Positions 8,570-17,708 of a stretch of DNA of 64,000 nt are shown piece by piece. Below the pieces are notes generated by a model. It was not told where the DNA came from. It was given only the letters and a program-made list of their open reading frames with translations, and searched no databases. A program made the translations under genes and the position numbers. Each line of letters begins with the position of its first letter. Position 1 is the first letter of the stretch. The stretch is from GCA-2687025 sp964473525 (GTDB taxonomy: Bacteria > Poribacteria > WGA-4E > GCA-2687025), in contig CAYYPK010000004.1 in NCBI GenBank assembly GCA_964473525.1, forward strand, positions 1 through 64,000, read 5' to 3'.

Positions 8570-9601
8570 TCACAACGACACGCCCTGCTGCGAGGCGCGG
8601 AGGATCGTCTCCTGCGCGAGCAGTTCGTGGTCCAGCGACCTGTCCGGCTGCTTCTCGCCCCGAATGTCCGCTACGAACGCCACCACGTCGTCTATGTACC
8701 GAGACGGTTGCGCGACTTCGACATCCTGCCAGCCATGTTCGTATGGATGCCCGTCGTAGCCGGCGCCCGTGTCGTACGCGTAGCCAGGTTCGCTCAGGCA
8801 CACCCGTAGGGAGGGAGGCTCCAATGGCTCAATGATGGCGCTGCCCTTAGTCCCATACACCTCGAAGCGACGGCAGGGGAACGGCTCGTTCTCGATGGCG
8901 GCGCTGCTCAGGCTGGCGATGGCGTTCTCGTACTCGAACACCGTCAGCGTGTTGTCGTCGAACTTCGGCACGGGGCCTTCGTCGTTGCGCAGGAAAGACG
9001 TCACCTTGTCTGGGCGCCCGAGCAGATGGACGACGGGGTCAATGAGGTGCCCGAGGAGCTCGAAGAGGATGCCGCCCTTGTGCCGTGAAAGCTGCTCCCG
9101 CGTTTCCAGCCCGACGGAAGTGGACATGCGTCCGCGGATGGCGAAGATGTCGCCCAACGCGCCGGCCTCGGCGAGCGCGAAGATGCGCTGGAACGCCTCG
9201 TTGTAGCGGAACATATACCCCAGTTGCACGAGCAGACCCTTGTCTCGCGCGATCTCCACGATCGCCTCGAACTCCGCCAAGTCGTCACCTGCCGGCTTGT
9301 CGAGCCAGATGTGCTTGCCCGCGTCTACGCACTCGCGCGCGAACGGCAGTAGTTCGTGCACGTATCCCTCAACCGCCACGGCTGGGATGGAGTCGTCGGC
9401 GAGCATCTCGTCCGGCGAGTCGTACCAACGCACGCCCTCGTATGCAGTGGCCCCTTGCGCCTTCCCGCGCGCGGCTGCCGAGGGCTCATATACGCCGACG
9501 AAGTCCACTTCGGGATCGGCGTTCAGGACGGATGCATGGCCGGACGCGTGCGCGTGCGACACGCCGTATTGAGCAATGCGGACGGGGTCGGTGGTCGCCA
9601 T
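8570..9601 (-). CDS. Gfo/Idh/MocA family oxidoreductase (4)
   Basis: 343 residues from ATG 9601, chosen because AGGGAG lies just upstream and the coding pattern begins there (MATTDPVRIAQYGVSHAH); the in-frame extension to 9667 is unsupported. Instead of a standard GxGxxA loop it has YGVSHAHASG, and the EKP motif is DKP (IWLDKPAGDD), keeping the lysine. ELLGHLIDPVVHLLG supplies the substrate-side His/Asp. It is probably a divergent sugar dehydrogenase. First dehydrogenase in a run of four family members in the minus-strand cluster. Confidence 0.85.
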   Translation of the reverse strand: MATTDPVRIAQYGVSHAHASGHASVLNADPEVDFVGVYEPSAAARGKAQGATAYEGVRWYDSPDEMLADDSIPAVAVEGYVHELLPFARECVDAGKHIWLDKPAGDDLAEFEAIVEIARDKGLLVQLGYMFRYNEAFQRIFALAEAGALGDIFAIRGRMSTSVGLETREQLSRHKGGILFELLGHLIDPVVHLLGRPDKVTSFLRNDEGPVPKFDDNTLTVFEYENAIASLSSAAIENEPFPCRRFEVYGTKGSAIIEPLEPPSLRVCLSEPGYAYDTGAGYDGHPYEHGWQDVEVAQPSRYIDDVVAFVADIRGEKQPDRSLDHELLAQETILRASQQGVSL

Positions 9602-9685
9602 GGGTCTCCCTCTCGGAGTGCGAGGCGACCCTATTCTCACCGAACGTGGGACGGAGAGGAAGACCACGGAGCAGAGCGACGAACG

Positions 9686-10912
9686 TCAGTCGGTAGCCTG
9701 GTAGCAGACCTTGCCGTCGACCATCGTCAGGACGACGCTGGCCTCGTCGGCGAGGATGCGTTCAGGTACACGGGACGCGCCCGGGGGTATGCGCACTCCG
9801 ACGATGTCTGCTTTCCAGCCGGAGCGTAGCCCGCCGATCTTCGCGCGCACCTTCATCGTCTTGGCGCCGTTCAGCATAGCAAGCGTCAGCACGCGCTCCG
9901 GTGAGACGTGCGGCATCGTCTCGACGATGAATCGCATCTCATCGAGCATGCTGAGAGACGGTGTGCTGGCGAGGCTGTCCGTGCCGAGCGCGATGTTGAC
10001 GCCGAGAGCGAAGAGCTTCTCGAACGGGTGGTCGGAGTGTCCGAAATACGCGTGGCTGCGCGGGCAGAAGACGACGGTGACATTCAGATCCCGCAGTATC
10101 GGGATGTCCTCGTCGCGGATGTAGTTGCCGTGCACAAGTAGCGGCGACGACTGGAAGAAGCCCAACTTGTGCAGGTACTGGACGGGGGTCACGCCCTTCG
10201 GCGCCCAGTCGCCCAGATCCACGCCTAATGAATCAAGCAGGTCGGCGAACGGCCCCGTGCCGTCGCGTACGAATTGCTCCTCCTCGACGGTCTCGGCGAC
10301 GTGGGAGCACATCGGCAGACTGTTCTCCGCCTGCATGCGCACGCACTCGCGATAGAGTGTCTCGGAGGTGGAGTACGGCGCGTGCGGCGACACGCCAACG
10401 GTTGTCAGCGCATCTTGACCGGCGTCGGAAAGCCTGTCGCGAAGCGTCCGCAGACTCTGTCGCGAGCGTTCTTCATCGAAGCCCAGGGTCTCGAAGTGCA
10501 CCCGCTTACGGATGGGCGACTCCATCAGAGGAGCCAGGCTGTGTCCTGTCGCGGTGATGTCCACGAGCGTGGTCGTGCCGGCTTGCAGCGACTCCTCAGC
10601 TCCGGCGGCGACAGCGCGTTGCACGGCGTCGGCGTCCGTGGGGCGTTGAGCGATGACCTGGCGAACCCACTCCGTAAACGACGCAGGCGGCGGAATCTCC
10701 CCGACAAGGTCACCCAGTTCCAGATGCGTGTGCGCGTTGATGAAGCCGGGCAGGAGCGCCACGTCGCCGAGGTCGTGTATCGGGACGCCGTGTCCCTGCG
10801 CGACCCTTGGGAACTCGCCGACATCCATGATCTCGTCGTTGACGATCCGTACCGCGCCGTTTTCGAACACCTCGTGGCTGCTCGGCATGACGTACTTAGC
10901 GCGAAGGATCAT
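9686..10912 (-). CDS. Amidohydrolase (deaminase/chlorohydrolase-like)
   Basis: 408 residues from ATG 10912 (GAGAG upstream); the longer frame to 11023 lacks support. It belongs to the cyclic amidohydrolases of the SsnA/MtaD/AtzA group: GFINAHTHLELG gives the paired metal His61 and His63, CSHVAET and HGNYI provide further His ligands or substrate contacts, and LGTDSLAS provides the metal Asp. Such enzymes deaminate purine-like compounds or hydrolyse C-N bonds in the cytoplasm, using one zinc or iron. Candidates include adenosine-type or aminofutalosine deaminases. The position after the dehydrogenase cluster does not settle the substrate. Confidence 0.82.
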   Translation of the reverse strand: MILRAKYVMPSSHEVFENGAVRIVNDEIMDVGEFPRVAQGHGVPIHDLGDVALLPGFINAHTHLELGDLVGEIPPPASFTEWVRQVIAQRPTDADAVQRAVAAGAEESLQAGTTTLVDITATGHSLAPLMESPIRKRVHFETLGFDEERSRQSLRTLRDRLSDAGQDALTTVGVSPHAPYSTSETLYRECVRMQAENSLPMCSHVAETVEEEQFVRDGTGPFADLLDSLGVDLGDWAPKGVTPVQYLHKLGFFQSSPLLVHGNYIRDEDIPILRDLNVTVVFCPRSHAYFGHSDHPFEKLFALGVNIALGTDSLASTPSLSMLDEMRFIVETMPHVSPERVLTLAMLNGAKTMKVRAKIGGLRSGWKADIVGVRIPPGASRVPERILADEASVVLTMVDGKVCYQATD

Positions 10913-11080
10913 CGGCGCTCTCTCATGGCTGGGGCGATGCGCGCTTGGGCGGTCACGATGTCTGCTATGGTAACGCATTCGGGGGCAGCCGGCAGCCGGC
11001 ATCCAGGCGCGCGTTCCCGCCATGTGTCGGCGCCGCCGCTATTCGCGCCCCGGTCGTGGGTAGGGCAGTCGAGAGTACTG

Positions 11081-14000
11081 CTACTCTAGCGGCCAGCCCT
11101 TCTTGGGAATCTCGACGACGACAGCGGAACCCTCCCCCAGGACCGACTCGATGCTCACCTTGCCTCCCATCAACCTGGCGCGTTCCTGCATGGAGAGCAG
11201 GCCGAAACGGCCCTCGACAGGTCCCGACAGCACCGCGCCAACGTCAAAGCCGACGCCGTCATCCTCGATGAGCACGGCGACGCTCATCCCGTCCGAGGTC
11301 CGACGCGTGCGCATCAGCACGTTAATGCTCTTGGCGTTGGCGTGTCGCACGACGTTCGTTAGAGCGGTGTGCACGATGCGGTAGATCCCGACCTCCATCT
11401 CTGTCGGGAGCGAGATGTCCTCAGGGTTGTGCGACTGGAACGAGGCGGCAATGCCAGCGTTCTGGGCGAGTGTCTTCAGGTCTCGGTTGAGCGCGGTCGC
11501 CATGCCCAGGTCGTCCAGCGAACTGGGTCGCATGTCGAAGGCTATCTGCCGCACGTCCTCGAGCGTGCTGGCGGTAACTTCGCGCAGGGCAGCGGACTGT
11601 CGCGTGGCTTCCTCGGTGGTCTTGGCGGATTCGATGACGCGTAGGCCGATGAGCACCGAGGTAAGCTCCTGCCCGACCTGGTCGTGCAGTTCCCGTGAGA
11701 TACGCGCGCGTTCCTCTTCCTGGACGGCGATCATCTGTTCCAGCAACTGCGTTCTCTGCGTCTCGCTCTCCCGCAACGCTTCCCGCACGCGCATTGCGAC
11801 CGACACATCACGGTTCACGCCCACGAGCCCGATCACCTCGCCGCTCTCGTCCCGCAACGGGGCTTTCGTGGTGGACACCCAGTGGCCGGAGCCGTCGCCG
11901 TCGATCCGCCCGAGGATGGCCTCGCCGCTGCGCATCACCTCCTCCTCCTCGGCGCGGTATCGGCGTGCCTCCTCACCCGGCCAGATGTCCGTGTCACTAA
12001 GGCCGACCGCATCGCTGGCACGCGCCATGCCAAGCGACGCCGCGCACACCGCGTTCACCCGCAAGAACCGGGACTCCAAATCCTTCATGTAGATGGTGTC
12101 TGGGAGGTTGTCCATGAGCGCCTGGAACAGACGTTGCTCGTTTCTCAGGGCATCATGCGCGCGCCTGCGGTCGATGGCGATGGCTATCTGTTGCGCGGCG
12201 TACGTCACCACATCAATGTCGCGGGCCGTGTAGGGATCGGACGCCGACTGATGGCCGATCCGCAAGACGCCGATGAGGCGGTCGCCGACGACGAGCGGGG
12301 AGCCCACCCACGCGCGGGGATCCACATCGTGGAATTCAAGCTCCCCGGCGTCGGCTATCTGGTGGGTTTGGGTGGCATTGAAGTAGTGCGTCTCCCTGGT
12401 GCGGGCGACGATGGCCGTCCTCGAGCGAGGCATCTCGATGGGAGGGCCGTTCTCCCCCGTACCGTCCTCGTCCACCCAATAAGCGAACGCGAACAGGTTG
12501 GGGTCGTCATCGACCACTAGCGCGACCGAGAACCTCGTGAAGTCGATGAGGCGGAGCAGCGACTCTCGGATGGTTCTGTACATGTCACCGAGGGTTGGGG
12601 TGGCATGGGCGGCTTCGAGTATCTCGTGCAGCATCGTCCTGACGTCTTCGGCATGCCGCCAGTTCGTGTTGTCCACCATGACGCCTCGAACACGCCATCG
12701 CCCGTCGCCGTCTGGCTCCACGAAGACGTTCTCTCGCATCGACCGCGACACGCCGTGCCGGTCCACATAGCCAAGATCCTGGCTATACCCAGTCTGGGAG
12801 CCTCGGAATGCCGCTTCCGCGGTGCGGTCAGCCCTGTCGCGATGCTCGGGCAGTCTCGCCTCGCGGAGCGCGTCGTGCCAGCCCTGTCCGTCGGCGACAT
12901 CAAGAGGGAGGGACTCGCTGGCGGCGTCCTCGTTCACGGGCGCGATGTCCCACACGAAGCTACCGTCGGCGGCTTCGTCGACGGAGCCGTGCCACAGCAG
13001 GCATTGTGCGGACGCGAGCACGCGCTCCATGAGGTCGCGGGTGCGCCTGTGCTCCTCGGTTTCTCGCGCCAGGTCGGCCGTGCGCTCCGCGACGAGCTGC
13101 TCGAGGTGGGCGTTCAGTTCGCTAAGCCGTTCCTCGAGCGCTTTTCGGCTCGTGATGTCTCTCACGATCCCGGTGAACAGCTTCTCCCCCTCGACCTCGG
13201 CCTCGCCTACGGACAGCTCCATGGGGAATACCGTCCCGTCTGCCCGCAGTCCCTGGACTTCACGGCCGATCCCTATGATCTTCGCCTCCCCGGTCTCGAC
13301 GTAGCGGGCCACGTGATCTCGGTGTTCGGCGCGGTACGGCTCGGGCATGAGCGTTCGCAGGTCACGACCGACCAACTCGCCCGATGCATACCCGAACATG
13401 TCAGCGGTTGCTCGGTTGGCGGACTTGATGACTCCCCGCTCGTTTATCGTAAGAATGGCGTCAACGGCGGAGTCCATGACCGACTGTAGTCGCGCTTCGC
13501 TCTCGCGAACGGCGGTCTCGGCCTGAATTCGCGCCGTGATGTCCGCCGCGAGCACGAACAGACCTACGACTTCCTCACCCGACACATGCGGCACGTAGTT
13601 CACCAGGAGACGCCGCGGCCCCAGCGTGGGGTGCTCCTTGAGCGCCTCGTGCTGCTGCGGCTCGCCGGACAGGGCGAGGGTCATGCGTCCGAGTACGCGT
13701 TCGTAGTATTCGTCCCCAAGGGCGTCGCGCACGTGCGCGCCCAGAATGTCGTCCCTCGCCAGCCCGGTCCATTCCTCGTAGGTCTCGTTGCAGAACTGGT
13801 ACCGCAGATCGGCGTCCACGTAGGAGATCAGCACGGGGAGATTGTCGGCGACGAGCTGTGTCCTCTCTTCACGCTCCTTGACGCGTCGCTCGGCATCGCT
13901 GACCTGTCCGCGCTCCTCCGCTGCCTCGATGGCCGCCATGAGATCGGTGATGTCGATCACCGAGCCGGCGATCTCGCCTCTGCCATCCGCGTCGCAGGTC

Positions 14001-14311
14001 GCGCGGGTGGTGTCACGCAGCCATAGGTAGCTGCCATCGCCATGCAGGAAGCGGTGGTCGACCACACGCGTACTGTCATCGACCACCGCTTCCTGCATGG
14101 CGGCGTCTACGCGATCGCTGTCATCAGGATGAATACGCGACGCGTACCGCCCTGGCTCGGCGAGGAACCACGTTGCGCCCAAGCCAGTCAGGTCGTACAC
14201 GTCTTCGCTGATGGACGTGATAGCCTGGAGGTTGTCCGGGCCGCGCGTATAGACCACGGTGGGGCTGTGTTCAATCGGCGCGCCACGGAGCATGGGATTC
14301 GCCTTTGACAT
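11081..14311 (-). CDS. Multi-PAS/GAF sensor histidine kinase, NarL-type (HisKA_3)
   Basis: About 1,076 residues if started at ATG 14311; ATG 14293 is an alternative with AAAGG upstream. Order: PAS (15-125), PAS (150-260), PAS (270-390), coiled coil (390-430), PAS-like (430-555), GAF (565-720), PAS (725-845), HisKA_3 dimerisation/phosphoacceptor (about 860-935, His876 in RELHDQ), and HATPase_c (970-1070; N-box TNVVRHAN, G1 DDGVGFD, G2 GRFGLLSMQERA). No transmembrane segment is visible, so it is a soluble sensor. HisKA_3 kinases normally pair with LuxR/NarL-type regulators, but none is encoded nearby, so it is an orphan kinase here. It is divergent from a TonB receptor 434 bp away. Confidence 0.9.
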   Translation of the reverse strand: MSKANPMLRGAPIEHSPTVVYTRGPDNLQAITSISEDVYDLTGLGATWFLAEPGRYASRIHPDDSDRVDAAMQEAVVDDSTRVVDHRFLHGDGSYLWLRDTTRATCDADGRGEIAGSVIDITDLMAAIEAAEERGQVSDAERRVKEREERTQLVADNLPVLISYVDADLRYQFCNETYEEWTGLARDDILGAHVRDALGDEYYERVLGRMTLALSGEPQQHEALKEHPTLGPRRLLVNYVPHVSGEEVVGLFVLAADITARIQAETAVRESEARLQSVMDSAVDAILTINERGVIKSANRATADMFGYASGELVGRDLRTLMPEPYRAEHRDHVARYVETGEAKIIGIGREVQGLRADGTVFPMELSVGEAEVEGEKLFTGIVRDITSRKALEERLSELNAHLEQLVAERTADLARETEEHRRTRDLMERVLASAQCLLWHGSVDEAADGSFVWDIAPVNEDAASESLPLDVADGQGWHDALREARLPEHRDRADRTAEAAFRGSQTGYSQDLGYVDRHGVSRSMRENVFVEPDGDGRWRVRGVMVDNTNWRHAEDVRTMLHEILEAAHATPTLGDMYRTIRESLLRLIDFTRFSVALVVDDDPNLFAFAYWVDEDGTGENGPPIEMPRSRTAIVARTRETHYFNATQTHQIADAGELEFHDVDPRAWVGSPLVVGDRLIGVLRIGHQSASDPYTARDIDVVTYAAQQIAIAIDRRRAHDALRNEQRLFQALMDNLPDTIYMKDLESRFLRVNAVCAASLGMARASDAVGLSDTDIWPGEEARRYRAEEEEVMRSGEAILGRIDGDGSGHWVSTTKAPLRDESGEVIGLVGVNRDVSVAMRVREALRESETQRTQLLEQMIAVQEEERARISRELHDQVGQELTSVLIGLRVIESAKTTEEATRQSAALREVTASTLEDVRQIAFDMRPSSLDDLGMATALNRDLKTLAQNAGIAASFQSHNPEDISLPTEMEVGIYRIVHTALTNVVRHANAKSINVLMRTRRTSDGMSVAVLIEDDGVGFDVGAVLSGPVEGRFGLLSMQERARLMGGKVSIESVLGEGSAVVVEIPKKGWPLE
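14038..14102. repeat. Perfect 24-bp inverted repeat inside the kinase's first PAS domain
   Basis: Arms 14038-14061 and 14079-14102 are exact reverse complements, separated by 17 nt. Both arms are coding: one reads MQEAVVD and the other VVDHRFLH, and both suit the PAS fold consensus. A perfect 24-bp match in coding DNA is far beyond chance for this window size, so a template-switch copy is likely. As RNA it would form a strong hairpin within the 5' part of the kinase message. Confidence 0.9.
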
Positions 14312-14745
14312 AGGTGGCGAAGCCTGCGTGTGCAGGGCTGTTCGAGCTGGCCATACGGGACAGGCGACGCCCAGCCGACCACACGGGCTGCCGGGAGTCG
14401 AGACAGCGTCGGAGCGAGCGCCTCTCACTACAAGTATCCCACATCCCTACTCGTCGCGCCCAAGGACCTTCCCACGTGTCGCGCACGGACGATCCTGACG
14501 CGCCGCAGCCGATATGGGCCGCTGTACGCGCGGCGCGAGCACAGGCCTTGGTGGCGGGGGTGCCCAACATCTGGACACCTGTGCAGCAAGAACGCCACCT
14601 ACATGCGTCTGCTACCCCCGTTTGCCCAACGAGCGCAGGAACGTCTCGCCGCGCGGACGTGGCGCCGAATGTGCTTCCATGCCACCTAGTACCTGTGTGC
14701 GTCGTATACAACTCCAACGGACGGCCCGAGACAGCGCGGGGAAAG
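14312..14745. other. 434-bp divergent intergenic region
   Basis: It lies between the sensor kinase (minus) and the TonB receptor (plus) and must hold both promoters. The plus strand has an open frame throughout, but its composition (Arg/Pro-rich, no family resemblance) is that of non-coding GC-rich DNA. I looked for a cobalamin riboswitch core (GCCACTG box) because of the receptor and did not see one. No clear operator palindrome was found. Confidence 0.6.
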
Positions 14746-17049
14746 ATGATGAACCGGACGGCAGTTGCGGTGGCGTGGTGCGCGGCGGCGTGGTGTACCC
14801 TAGCGGCGTTCGCGGAGGAACCGCGCGCGGGGGCGGAACTCGACGAGATCATCGTCACGGCGACTCGAAGCGAACAGTCCGTGTACGACGCCTCAGGATC
14901 GACGAACGTCGTCACGCCGGCCGAGCTCGCGAGCAAGACTCCCATCGGCTCCATCGACGCGCTGTACGACGAGCCTGGCGTGTACGTGCAACGGACTACG
15001 AACGGGCAGGGATCGCCGTTCATCCGTGGCTTCACGGGCTACCACACGATGATGCTCGTGGACGGCGTGCGGCTGAACAACTGGACCTTCCGCTCTGGGC
15101 CTAACCAGTACTTCAACACGCTGAACGTGGACGACATCGAGAGGATCGAGGTCGTGCGCGGCCCGCACTCCGTGCTGTATGGCAGTTCCGCCCTCGGCGG
15201 GGTGATCCACGCCCGGTCACCAGAACCTGCTCGTCAGGCGCCGGAGCTATCGCTGCGCCCTCGCCTGTTCGCACGCTACGGTAGCGCCTCCGGCGACGCG
15301 GTTACGGGCTTCTCGCTGGACGGCGGCCAGGGAGACGTAGGCTTCCGCCTGGGTCTGACGCGTAAAGACCTGGGCGCGGTGCAGCCCGGCAAAGGCCTCG
15401 ACGTGCACGTGAAGGGTCGCAAGTTCCTCCTCACGAGCGACGATGACGAGTCGGTGCTGCCCGCCGCGTACCGCACGCGGACTGGCACGGTCGCTCGCAC
15501 GCTCGTCTACGACGAGGAGAGCATCTCCGAGGACGTATCCACCGCGTACCAGGAAACGGCTGGCAGCGGCGCACTGACGTGGGTCGTCAGCGACCGCTCG
15601 TCCGTGCGCGTCGCATACCAGGGCGTGCGGCAGGAGGTGTCGTCGCGGTGGGACAAGGTCGCGTCAGGCGAGGAGTTCGAACGGCTGGAATACGACCCGC
15701 AGGAACGCCACCTGGCCTACGGCTCGTATACCACGGCAACGCCCACGGCAGGCGTCGACAGGCTGACCGCTACGCTGTCCCTGCACCGCCAGATCGAGGG
15801 GCAAACGCGTCTCAAGGTGGACGCCGAGCCCGCGACGGATCTGAGCCGTACGGAGGACACCGTCAGCACCGTTGGGGGATCGCTCGTCGGGGAGTCGCGC
15901 GTCGGTGGGACGCACGCTCTGACGTACGGCGTGGACGCCTACGCCGACTCGGTCGCCAGCGAAACTACCTTGCCGACCACCAAGGCGTGGGGACGCTACC
16001 CGGACGGGTCGTCAGCGTTCGATGTGAGTGCCTTCGCCCAGGACGAGGTCGCCGTCAGCGACACCGTCGCTCTGTCGGTCGGCGCCAACGCGACGTTTTA
16101 CAGCATCACCAGCGACCTATCACTAGAAGACGCCACATTCGGCGTCCTGGACAAGGACGGGATGGCGGTGACAGGCACCGCGGCCGTCGCATACGAAGCG
16201 GTCGAGGGAGTGAAGCTTCACGCCGCCGCAGGGACGGGCTTCCGGGCGCCCACGATAGACGACCTCGCCGGCGTGCAGGTGACGAACCAGGGCATCCAGG
16301 CGCCCAGCCCGGACGTTGATCCCGAGCGCAGCCTGAATCTCGAAGTTGGGGTGAAGCTGCGGCGACCGCGCTTCGGCGGCAGCGTCGCGGCGTTCAACAC
16401 GTTCCTCACGGACCAGATGGTCTCCCGCGAGGTGTCCGAGGTGTACGGCGCTGACTTGCCCACGTTCGCGAGGAACATCCAGGCGGCGCATCCTGACCTC
16501 GACGTGAACGTCCTGGACAACCTGGACGAGATGGTCGTGCGAGGCCTTGAGGCGGACGTCTACGTGAGCCCGACGCCCTCAGTCACGGTCTACGGCGTTG
16601 GGACACTCGTGCGCGGCGAGGTGCTGACGATCGGCGGCAGCGACCCCGATCCCGACAAGCCGTGGGAGTCGCGCATCCGACGCGAGCCGGCGCCGAACGC
16701 GACGCTGGGCGTCCGATGGCAGCCAGTCGAGGCGTCCTATTGGGCCGACGTGTTCGCTCGCGGAGCCGCCAAGCAGAACCGCCTCAGCAACGGCGACATT
16801 CGCGACCCGCGTATTCCCGGCCTTACCCGCGACCGCGACGAGGTGACGTTCGACGAGGACGGCGCCGCCGTGAACGCTGGCACTCCCGGCTGGCTAACGC
16901 TGAATGCGCGCTTTGGCGCCACGATCCGAGGCTCTTCCCGCGTCACGCTCGCCGTCGAGAACGCCTTCGACCGGCGGTACCGGTGGCACGGCTCCGGCGT
17001 GGATGCCCCAGGGCGGAATTTCGTCGTGAGCGTTGACCACGCGTTCTAG
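14746..17049 (+). CDS. TonB-dependent outer-membrane receptor
   Basis: 767 residues from ATG 14746 (GGGGAAAG just upstream; a second ATG follows at once). A signal peptide covers about residues 1-23 (ends LAAFA), followed by a TonB-box-like DEIIVTATRSE at 33-43. The plug domain (about 45-155) shows IRGFTGYHTMMLVDGVRLNN and VEVVRGPHSVLYGSSALGG-like segments. The rest is a beta-barrel ending in a terminal Phe (SVDHAF), as needed for outer-membrane assembly. It imports a scarce ligand (siderophore, haem, cobalamin or sugar oligomer) using TonB energy; its layout resembles haem/siderophore receptors more than SusC, but the ligand is inferred. No TonB/ExbBD genes lie in the window. Confidence 0.9.
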   Translation: MMNRTAVAVAWCAAAWCTLAAFAEEPRAGAELDEIIVTATRSEQSVYDASGSTNVVTPAELASKTPIGSIDALYDEPGVYVQRTTNGQGSPFIRGFTGYHTMMLVDGVRLNNWTFRSGPNQYFNTLNVDDIERIEVVRGPHSVLYGSSALGGVIHARSPEPARQAPELSLRPRLFARYGSASGDAVTGFSLDGGQGDVGFRLGLTRKDLGAVQPGKGLDVHVKGRKFLLTSDDDESVLPAAYRTRTGTVARTLVYDEESISEDVSTAYQETAGSGALTWVVSDRSSVRVAYQGVRQEVSSRWDKVASGEEFERLEYDPQERHLAYGSYTTATPTAGVDRLTATLSLHRQIEGQTRLKVDAEPATDLSRTEDTVSTVGGSLVGESRVGGTHALTYGVDAYADSVASETTLPTTKAWGRYPDGSSAFDVSAFAQDEVAVSDTVALSVGANATFYSITSDLSLEDATFGVLDKDGMAVTGTAAVAYEAVEGVKLHAAAGTGFRAPTIDDLAGVQVTNQGIQAPSPDVDPERSLNLEVGVKLRRPRFGGSVAAFNTFLTDQMVSREVSEVYGADLPTFARNIQAAHPDLDVNVLDNLDEMVVRGLEADVYVSPTPSVTVYGVGTLVRGEVLTIGGSDPDPDKPWESRIRREPAPNATLGVRWQPVEASYWADVFARGAAKQNRLSNGDIRDPRIPGLTRDRDEVTFDEDGAAVNAGTPGWLTLNARFGATIRGSSRVTLAVENAFDRRYRWHGSGVDAPGRNFVVSVDHAF

Positions 17050-17315
17050 TTGCCGCTGTCGCTACGAGGCCAGCTCAAACTGTCGGTTGCCTGCGTGCCG
17101 GGACAGCTAGATCCGCTCGGCCGTGCGCCAGGTTCTCACGGGCCGGCAGTGGTTGGTATGGAGACGCAGGCCACTGCCAGCGGAACATTGTGGTCCTTGG
17201 CACATCCACACGCCTGCCCTACAATCCGTGGTGTAGCCTGCTCTGCGGCCATCGCGCAGGTGGGTTCCTACGCTGTGTCGTAGAAGAGGCGTGCCGATTT
17301 GGAAGGAGCCGCATT

Positions 17316-17633
17316 GTGAACTACTCGGGGCGCGAGGGAACAATCGCGGTCGACGGGAGCCGTGTCGCCGATGTTGTGCATTGGTCGGTAGTCACAGGGG
17401 AATCTGGCGCTGGGCCACGTTCCTGGCAGGCAGTTGTCGACATCAAGGGCGATGCTGATGCGATCGGCGCTTTCATGGTCGAGTTGCCGGAGCTTCAGCT
17501 GGAGTGCTGGAACAGCGACTACAGGCTGTCCGGCAAGGCCCTGACGCGCCGAGCCGAGATACATCGCAACCGCCTGCACCTCGTAGGGAACGGTCCCCAT
17601 GACATCTCGGAGACCCGCCACCACGCTGTATAG
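17316..17633 (+). CDS. Small hypothetical protein, 105 residues
   Basis: Starts at GTG 17316, with GGAAGGAG about 7-10 nt upstream; the reading frame extends further 5' but without coding character. The sequence alternates short hydrophobic and polar strands (for example GTIAVDGSRVADVV, ELQLECW, NRLHLVG), suggesting a small beta-barrel or sandwich protein with no signal peptide. I recognise no family. The 640-residue unknown protein starts 75 bp downstream on the same strand, so the two may form an operon. Some doubt remains whether it is expressed. Confidence 0.5.
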   Translation: MNYSGREGTIAVDGSRVADVVHWSVVTGESGAGPRSWQAVVDIKGDADAIGAFMVELPELQLECWNSDYRLSGKALTRRAEIHRNRLHLVGNGPHDISETRHHAV

Positions 17634-17708
17634 GTCTGCCGCCCCGCCCATTGCGAGCTAGTCGGGCACGTAGGCGTGGGTCTGGGGGATTGACTCCTGT
17701 CTTCGCTC

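Noticed and set aside
14314..14745. In-frame extension upstream of the TonB receptor
   Set aside because: It is Arg/Pro-rich with no family resemblance; the signal peptide begins at 14746, and the region is the divergent promoter.
14312..14745. Cobalamin riboswitch ahead of the receptor
   Set aside because: No GCCACTG-type core or other conserved boxes were seen.
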